Shown: positions 58,531 through 64,000 of the stretch, piece after piece | Layout: each line of letters begins with the position of its first letter | How positions within the stretch are numbered: the stretch's first letter is position 1 | From: Succinivibrio dextrinosolvens | GTDB taxonomy: Bacteria > Pseudomonadota > Gammaproteobacteria > Enterobacterales > Succinivibrionaceae | DNA: 64,000 bases | Assembly (NCBI RefSeq): GCF_011065405.1 | Contig: NZ_CP047056.1 | Span: 1,882,747-1,946,746, forward strand | Direction: 5' to 3' | Position numbers and translations under genes: made by a program | Notes under the pieces: generated by a model | What the model was told of the DNA's origin: nothing | The model's input: only the letters and a program-made list of their open reading frames with translations | Database searches by the model: none

Positions 58531-60288
58531 TCACTTTTCTTCAGGTGTTTCTGACATTAGTTCTTCAAGATTTACATCTTCAGAAACAACTTCTTCTGTG
58601 ATTACTTCCGGTGAAATTTCGCCAGCGGCTAAATCTTCAGGTGTAACTTCATCAGCAGCTATCTCTTCGGTTACAGCTTCCTCAGGGGCAACTTCATCTG
58701 CTGCTACTTCTTCAGTTACAGCTTCTTCAGGAGCTACTTCGTCTGCTGCTACCTCTTCAGTTACAGCTTCTTCAGGAGCTATCTCATCTGCAGCTATTTC
58801 TTCAGATACAGTTTCTTCAGGAGCAACTTCATCTGCTGCTACCTCTTCAGTTACAGCTTCTTCAGGAGCTATCTCATCTGCAGCTATTTCTTCAGATACA
58901 GTTTCTTCAGGAGCAACTTCATCTGCTGCTACCTCTTCAGTTACAGCTTCTTCAGGAGCTATCTCATCTGCAGCTATTTCTTCAGATACAGTTTCTTCAG
59001 GAGCAACTTCGTCTGCTGCTACCTCTTCAGTTACAGCTTCTTCAGGGGCTACTTCGTCTGCAGAGACCTCATCAGTTACAATTTCTTCAGGAGCTACTTC
59101 GTCTGCTGCTACCTCATCAGTTACAGCTTCTTCAGGAGCTATCTCATCTGCTGCTACCTCTTCTGATACAGCTTCTTCAGGTACTACCTCATCTGAAGTT
59201 AACTCTTCAGCAGGAGCTTCCCCTTGAGCAACGTCTTCTGCAGCAGGTACCTCTGCTGGAGTATCATTAGTTGAGATATCTTCTGCTACAGCATCTTCGG
59301 ATACATTCTCCTCCTCAACATTATCTTCAAGAGCAGGAGTAACGTTCAGATCTTTTACATCAGCTTCAATCTCTAATTTACTTAAAAGAGACTCCAACTG
59401 TTCAATTGAAGAATAAGCAAGAGTTAACTTTCCTTTAGAATCGCTAGTTGCCTTGAACTTAGCTTTAATACCTGATAGATTCAGGCGAATCTTCTTTTCC
59501 CATTCGCCAAATTTTTCACTTGTGAAAACAACTTTCTTATTCTTTGTTTCTTCAAAGCCATTAACTTTGATATTTTTTACAAGCTCTTCAGTCTGTCTTA
59601 CATTTAAAGACTTCTTTATAACGTAAAGAGCAGCTTTTAGTTGTAAGTCTGGATCTTCAAGAGATAAAAGAACTTTTGCATGACCAAGATCGATCTGATT
59701 GGCCACAACCATTTTCTTAACATCTTCCTGAAGATTATTTAGTCTAATAATATTTGTTACTGTACTTCTTGATTTTCCAAGAGTTTTTGCAAGTTCTTCT
59801 TGACTTAGCTGACACTCTTCAAGCATCTGCTTAAAGGCTTCAGCCATTTCCAGAGGATTTAAGTCTTCTCTCTGAATGTTTTCAATCAAAGCAAGAGCAT
59901 AACCGTTAGAATCAAGATCATCTCTTACTAGACAAGGAATTTCAGTAAGTGAAGCAAGCTGGCAAGCTCTGAATCTTCTTTCACCACAGATAATTTCATA
60001 TACGTCATCAGATTTTTTTACAATTAGAGGTTCTAACAGACCATGCTCAGTAATAGAGTCTGCTAGCTCTTTTATAGAATCCTCATCAAAATTTTTTCTT
60101 GGCTGATATTTAGACGCTTTTAATTTATCAGTTGAAATATTAACTACTGAATTCTTTGAAACAGCTTCAGTAGCTTCAGCAGGAGCAGCCTCCTGAACCT
60201 TTTCCTCAACCTCAACTTTCTGTCTTTCTTTTTTTATTTTTTGGGATTCACCTAATAGTGAACCTAGTCCACGTCCTAAGCCTGCCAT
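58531..60288 (-). CDS. parB: Chromosome partitioning protein ParB with long repetitive acidic tail
   Basis: This 585-residue protein starts MAGLGRGLGSLLGES and has the ParB/Srx CTPase domain with LIVKKSDDVYEIICGERRFR, then the helix-turn-helix LSQEELAKTLGKSRSTVTNI and a C-terminal dimerisation region ending ESLLSKLEIEADVKD near residue 310. A further 270 residues follow, made of 15-residue units such as AADEVAPEEAVTEEV. Typical chromosomal ParB has about 290 residues. It binds parS sites for origin segregation. Confidence 0.95.
   Translation of the reverse strand: MAGLGRGLGSLLGESQKIKKERQKVEVEEKVQEAAPAEATEAVSKNSVVNISTDKLKASKYQPRKNFDEDSIKELADSITEHGLLEPLIVKKSDDVYEIICGERRFRACQLASLTEIPCLVRDDLDSNGYALALIENIQREDLNPLEMAEAFKQMLEECQLSQEELAKTLGKSRSTVTNIIRLNNLQEDVKKMVVANQIDLGHAKVLLSLEDPDLQLKAALYVIKKSLNVRQTEELVKNIKVNGFEETKNKKVVFTSEKFGEWEKKIRLNLSGIKAKFKATSDSKGKLTLAYSSIEQLESLLSKLEIEADVKDLNVTPALEDNVEEENVSEDAVAEDISTNDTPAEVPAAEDVAQGEAPAEELTSDEVVPEEAVSEEVAADEIAPEEAVTDEVAADEVAPEEIVTDEVSADEVAPEEAVTEEVAADEVAPEETVSEEIAADEIAPEEAVTEEVAADEVAPEETVSEEIAADEIAPEEAVTEEVAADEVAPEETVSEEIAADEIAPEEAVTEEVAADEVAPEEAVTEEVAADEVAPEEAVTEEIAADEVTPEDLAAGEISPEVITEEVVSEDVNLEELMSETPEEK
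58600..59200. repeat. Tandem minisatellite, 45/90-bp period, inside parB
   Basis: About a dozen 45-bp units encode AADExAPEExVxEEx. A 90-bp higher-order unit starts at 58778, 58868 and 58958 and is almost identical in all three copies. Outer units are more diverged. Such an array can gain or lose units by slippage in steps of 15 or 30 residues without frameshift. Confidence 0.9.
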
Positions 60289-60300
60289 ATGAGTTCCCTT

Positions 60301-61065
60301 TTATTTTGTTTTTTCTATTACTTCTGCAGCTAATGCTAAATAAGCTTTAGAACCAACTGAAGACTTATCGTAATACATTGCAGGTTTTCCATAACTTGGA
60401 GCCTCTGCAAGTCTTACATTTCTAGGAATTATGGTTTCATAAACCAGATCACCAAAGTTCTTTTTCAACTCATCAGATACATCTGTTGATAGTCTGTTTC
60501 TGTTATCAAACATTGTACGAAGAATACCTTCGATCTTTAGTTTTGGATTTACAGCGGTAGCAAGCTGATCAACAGTTTCAATAAGAAGAGTCAGACCTTC
60601 TAGTGCAAAATACTCACACTGAAGAGGAACAAGAATAGAGTCAGATGCACATAATGCATTAACTGTGAGAATATTTAAAGATGGAGGACAGTCGATAAGA
60701 ATCAAATCATATTCTGACTTGATTGGATCTATAGCTTTTTTCAGGAAGTTTTCTCTACCGAATTTATCCAGTAAATTTACTTCTGCTGCTGTTAAGTCCT
60801 CATTTGCAGGGATAAGATGAAAATCGCCCTCAGTCTCTTTAACTATCGCCTCTTTAACATCTAAACCATCAATAAGAACGTTGGTTATAGACTTTTCAAG
60901 ACCAAACTTGGAAACTCCAGATGCCATAGTGGCATTACCCTGAGGATCGCAATCTATAACTAGGACTTTCTTTTGCATTGCTGCCAATGATGCAGCTAAA
61001 TTCACGCATGTGGTGGTTTTTCCTACGCCACCCTTCTGATTAGCAATAGAAATAACTTTAGTCAA
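60301..61065 (-). CDS. parA: Chromosome partitioning ATPase ParA
   Basis: This 254-residue Walker-type ATPase has the deviant P-loop ISIANQKGGVGKTTCVNLAA, VIDCDPQGNAT and LILIDCPPSLNILTVNAL. It segregates origins together with ParB-parS. It lies 12 bp upstream of parB. Confidence 0.98.
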   Translation of the reverse strand: MTKVISIANQKGGVGKTTTCVNLAASLAAMQKKVLVIDCDPQGNATMASGVSKFGLEKSITNVLIDGLDVKEAIVKETEGDFHLIPANEDLTAAEVNLLDKFGRENFLKKAIDPIKSEYDLILIDCPPSLNILTVNALCASDSILVPLQCEYFALEGLTLLIETVDQLATAVNPKLKIEGILRTMFDNRNRLSTDVSDELKKNFGDLVYETIIPRNVRLAEAPSYGKPAMYYDKSSVGSKAYLALAAEVIEKTK

Positions 61066-61081
61066 TTTATAGTCCTTATGC

Positions 61082-61738
61082 TTAATGTAGTTTCAATATA
61101 ACTGCCTTTCTATTGGCATCCAATGAAGGAACTCTCAAATCAATTATACTTTCTATTTGAGCATTTTTAGGAAGATCATTCAATTCATTATCTTCTAAAT
61201 TTGCTTTCATACAGATAAAAACACCAGACTCCGCTATTAAGTTCTCACACCATTCAACAATTTTACACAACGGTGCAAAAGCTCTGCTTAAAATGCATTC
61301 AAATCTTTCTTCAGGAACAATATTTTCACAGCGGTCATTTATTATGGTTACGTTTTTAAGACCAAGTGAAGTCATTGCGGTTCTAACGAAAGATAGCTTC
61401 TTAGCAATAGAGTCAATCAATGTAAATTTTTTATCAGGGTTTAGTATAGCAAGTACTAATCCTGGAAACCCTGCACCTGTTCCCACATCTGCAATATTAT
61501 TTTTATCTCTGATTAAAGGTGAAATAACAGCGCTATCCAGAATATGAAGAACAACAATCTTATCAGGTTCTCTAATAGCAGTCAGATTCAGAGCATTATT
61601 CCATTTGCACAGCAGAACCACCAGGGAGGCTAACTTTTCAAGTTGCTCATCAGTATAATCAACGTCGGTTTTCGACATTAAATTTCTGATCTGTCCAAGG
61701 ATTTCAGTCTGATTGACTGTACTATCTTTTCTTCCCAT
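61082..61738 (-). CDS. rsmG: 16S rRNA (guanine527-N7)-methyltransferase RsmG
   Basis: This 218-residue protein has WNNALNLTAIREPDKIVVLH followed by SAM-binding NIADVGTGAGFPGLVLAILN and the SRAFAPL motif. It modifies G527 of 16S rRNA. It lies 10 bp after mnmG, the classical gidA-gidB pair. Confidence 0.97.
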   Translation of the reverse strand: MGRKDSTVNQTEILGQIRNLMSKTDVDYTDEQLEKLASLVVLLCKWNNALNLTAIREPDKIVVLHILDSAVISPLIRDKNNIADVGTGAGFPGLVLAILNPDKKFTLIDSIAKKLSFVRTAMTSLGLKNVTIINDRCENIVPEERFECILSRAFAPLCKIVEWCENLIAESGVFICMKANLEDNELNDLPKNAQIESIIDLRVPSLDANRKAVILKLH

Positions 61739-61748
61739 AGAATAACCT

Positions 61749-63641
61749 TTAGTTTTTACCTAATAAATCCATCTTTTTCAAATGAACTAATAGGATTGAA
61801 ATAGCTGCAGGAGTTACACCTGAAATTCTTGAAGCCATACCAATGGTTTCAGGTTTATATTCGTTAAGTTTCTGAGCAACCTCATTTGAAAGAGCTTTGA
61901 TATTCTTATAATCAAAATCCAGAGGAAGCAGAGTCTGCTCATTGGTTTTCTTTTTCTTAATATCATCAAGTTCTCTCTGCAGGTAGCCCTGATATTTTAC
62001 CTGAATCTCAACCTGTTCCACAGACTGCTCTGTAGTTGCTATAGGTTCTAGACCTGTAGTTTTTATTAAGGCATCAAATTTAACTTCAGGTCTTCTCAGA
62101 ATTTCTTCAAGACTTTGTTCCTGAGACATAGGATTATTCAGGATCTTATTTATATTCTGGCCCATCTCAGATGAAGGTTTTACAGAGATTTCTCTTAATC
62201 TAGCCTTTTCCTTTTCGATCTGATTCTGCTTCTCCTCAAATCTTCTCCATCTTTCATCAGAGATAATTCCCAATTCTCTGGCCTTTGGAGTCAATCTCAG
62301 ATCAGCGTTATCCTCACGAAGAATCAGTCTGTATTCAGCGCGGGAGGTAAACATTCTGTATGGCTCTTTTGTACCTAATGTGCATAGGTCATCCATCAGC
62401 ACGCCAACATAAGCCTCGTCTCGACGAGGGAACCATGTAGGCTGTCCCTTTACATACAGACCAGCATTGATACCGGCAAGCAAGCCTTGAGCTGCAGCTT
62501 CCTCATAACCTGTTGTTCCGTTAACCTGACCTGCAAGGAATAAACCAGGAACTTTCTTTGACTGCATTGAAACAGATAATTCTCTTGGATCATAGAAATC
62601 ATATTCAATTGCATATCCAGGTCTTGCGATAATTGCATTTTCAAGACCCTCAATGGATCTGATGAAGTTTTCCTGAACATCAAATGGAAGTGATGTTGAA
62701 ATACCATTTGGATAAACAAGAGGTGAAGTCAGACCTTCAGGCTCAATAAACACCTGATGAGAATCTCTGTCAGGGTATCTTACAATTTTATCCTCAATTG
62801 AAGGACAGTAACGAGGTCCTATTGAATGAATAACACCAGAATAAAGAGGACTTCTGTCTAAACCACCTCTAATGATTTCATGAGTTTTCTCATTGGTCTT
62901 GGTGATATAGCAAGGTACCTGAGTTGGATGAATTTTTTCTTCATTCATGAATGAGAAAGCAGGCTGAGGATATTCTGGATCCTGTTTTGTCATCTTTGAA
63001 TAATCGATAGAGCTTGCAACGATACGTGCAGGAGTACCAGTCTTTAGTCTTCCAACCTTTAAACCTAAATCTTTTAAATTTTCAGCAAGGCCTATTGAAG
63101 CAGGATCACCTGCTCTACCTCCGGTGTAGTGATTTAAGCCAATATGAATTAAACCATTTAAGAAAGTACCAGCACAGATAACAACTGCTTTACAGTAAAA
63201 CTCTATACCTGCAGCAGTTTTTACTCCACTGATAGTCTGATCTTTATAGATGATTTCGGTTGCAGGCTGCTGAAAAATAGTTAGATTGTCATAATTCCAT
63301 AAAGTCTTTCTCATCACTTCTTTATATAAGTGACGATCGGTCTGAGCTCTGGTAGCTCTAACAGCTGGTCCTTTAGATGAATTTAAAGTTCTGAATTGAA
63401 TACCTGCCTGATCAATAGCTGTTGGACATACACCACCCATAGCATCTATTTCTTTAATAAGATGTCCTTTACCGATTCCACCAAAAGCTGGATTACATGA
63501 CATCTCACCAACTGTTTCAAGATTGTGAGTTAGAAGTAAGGTCTTACAGTTCATTCTGGCACTTGCTGCAGCAGCTTCAATACCAGCATGTCCGGCACCA
63601 ATTACTATGACGTCAAAATTTCTAAAACTATTCATCATCAA
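61749..63641 (-). CDS. mnmG: tRNA uridine 5-carboxymethylaminomethyl modification enzyme MnmG
   Basis: This 630-residue FAD protein has the N-terminal [20 protein letters not shown], the [20 protein letters not shown] motif, GTPARI and a C-terminal helical domain with [19 protein letters not shown]. With MnmE it modifies the wobble uridine of several tRNAs. Any of three tandem ATGs could start it; AGG lies just upstream. It is the gene next to the origin. Confidence 0.98.
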   Translation of the reverse strand: MMMNSFRNFDVIVIGAGHAGIEAAAASARMNCKTLLLTHNLETVGEMSCNPAFGGIGKGHLIKEIDAMGGVCPTAIDQAGIQFRTLNSSKGPAVRATRAQTDRHLYKEVMRKTLWNYDNLTIFQQPATEIIYKDQTISGVKTAAGIEFYCKAVVICAGTFLNGLIHIGLNHYTGGRAGDPASIGLAENLKDLGLKVGRLKTGTPARIVASSIDYSKMTKQDPEYPQPAFSFMNEEKIHPTQVPCYITKTNEKTHEIIRGGLDRSPLYSGVIHSIGPRYCPSIEDKIVRYPDRDSHQVFIEPEGLTSPLVYPNGISTSLPFDVQENFIRSIEGLENAIIARPGYAIEYDFYDPRELSVSMQSKKVPGLFLAGQVNGTTGYEEAAAQGLLAGINAGLYVKGQPTWFPRRDEAYVGVLMDDLCTLGTKEPYRMFTSRAEYRLILREDNADLRLTPKARELGIISDERWRRFEEKQNQIEKEKARLREISVKPSSEMGQNINKILNNPMSQEQSLEEILRRPEVKFDALIKTTGLEPIATTEQSVEQVEIQVKYQGYLQRELDDIKKKKTNEQTLLPLDFDYKNIKALSNEVAQKLNEYKPETIGMASRISGVTPAAISILLVHLKKMDLLGKN

Positions 63642-64000
63642 AACCTATAGGATCTGATCTTACTCTGAAGATCTTTTTTTTTTCTACAGAAAACAAGCGC
63701 CGATAATAGTAATAAGATCTTATTAATTTATTTATATATATATATTATTTTATTTATTATTTAGCTTTGAATATCTGTGGATTGTTAGATTTTCTTTTAA
63801 AAATCAAATAATTATTTATAAAAAACTTTGTCTAAAAAGTTGTGTTTTTTAGTTGTTTTATTGTGGAAAAAGCTGTAGTTATTAACAGCCTAAAAATTAT
63901 ACAGGTTTATCAACTTATTTTTCAAAAGATTTTCAAATAGTTTTCAAAACGTTTTCCACAATTTTTTAACAGGTGATATTTTACAAAATAAGTTAGAAAA
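63642..64000. other. Probable chromosomal replication origin (oriC)
   Basis: This gene-free AT-rich region lies upstream of mnmG. It starts with GATCTTTTTTTTT (63670-63682), fitting the E. coli 13-mer GATCTNTTNTTTT. An A/T-only stretch at about 63720-63763 could be the unwinding element. DnaA-box-like sites (consensus TTATCCACA) occur at 63776-63784 (TGTGGATTG), 63862-63870 (TGTGGAAAA) and 63952-63960 (TTTTCCACA). An 11-bp phased TTTTC repeat runs from 63919 to 63960. The region may continue past the window. Confidence 0.75.

Noticed and set aside
58484-59227. Open frame on the plus strand encoding a Ser/Thr/Ala repeat protein
   Set aside because: It is the antisense of the parB repeat tail; the repeat codons simply avoid stops in that frame. 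No ribosome site or signal peptide supports it.

Overview
This window looks like an AT-rich gammaproteobacterial chromosome next to the replication origin. The gene order mnmG-rsmG-parA-parB-atpIBEFHAGDC, the mlaFEDCB block, kdsC-lptCAB-rpoN with hpf-ptsN-rapZ, ssb facing uvrA, and rpoH near ftsY/rsmD are all gammaproteobacterial. The TRAP transporter, the L-serine deaminase/permease pair and several AAA-ATPase/PD-(D/E)XK genes would fit a gut anaerobe such as a Succinivibrionaceae member. That family-level placement is inference.

Layout. 0.4-4.5 kb: AraC-type regulator and a TRAP transporter in the order P-M-Q. 4.7-9.8 kb: flavin reductase-like gene, ssb, uvrA, DUF2750-like gene. 9.8-13.4 kb (minus): darP/yjgA and mlaFEDCB. 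13.7-17.7 kb (plus): kdsC, lptC, lptA, lptB, rpoN. 17.8-24.9 kb: an insertion that splits rpoN from hpf. It carries an AAA-ATPase/nuclease gene and a seven-gene minus-strand redox operon ending in a TetR gene, with a clear promoter/operator upstream. 25.2-27.0 kb: hpf, ptsN, rapZ. 27.1-28.9 kb: a second AAA-ATPase/nuclease gene.

29.05-40.18 kb is an accessory island lying between the 3' end of rpoH and a decayed second copy of that 3' end. It contains a DnaQ-like exonuclease lacking the catalytic His, BspA-type repeat proteins, a DnaA-like AAA+ protein without the DNA-binding domain, and a two-gene operon (WYL regulator plus PD-(D/E)XK nuclease). Each gene of that operon is cut by a different insertion sequence with visible target duplications. 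Removing the insertions restores the WYL frame exactly and rejoins the nuclease, which also carries a separate 1-nt frameshift. A broken HigB-type toxin with an intact XRE antitoxin lies at the rpoH edge.

40.2-51.3 kb: rpoH, ftsY, rsmD, a serine deaminase/permease pair, an MBL hydrolase plus FrnE-like DsbA pair facing a TetR gene across a perfect palindrome, a third (dead) AAA/nuclease fragment, and a LysE exporter facing a MocR regulator with direct-repeat operators. 51.4-63.6 kb (minus): the ATP synthase operon, then parB with an unusual 90-bp tandem-repeat tail, parA, rsmG and mnmG. 63.65-64.0 kb is oriC-like: AT-rich unwinding region, DnaA-box-like sites and an 11-bp phased repeat.

The most unusual features are the paired DnaA-like and DnaQ-like proteins that have lost key functional parts, the doubly IS-disrupted WYL/nuclease operon, and the rpoH-end duplication bounding the island.
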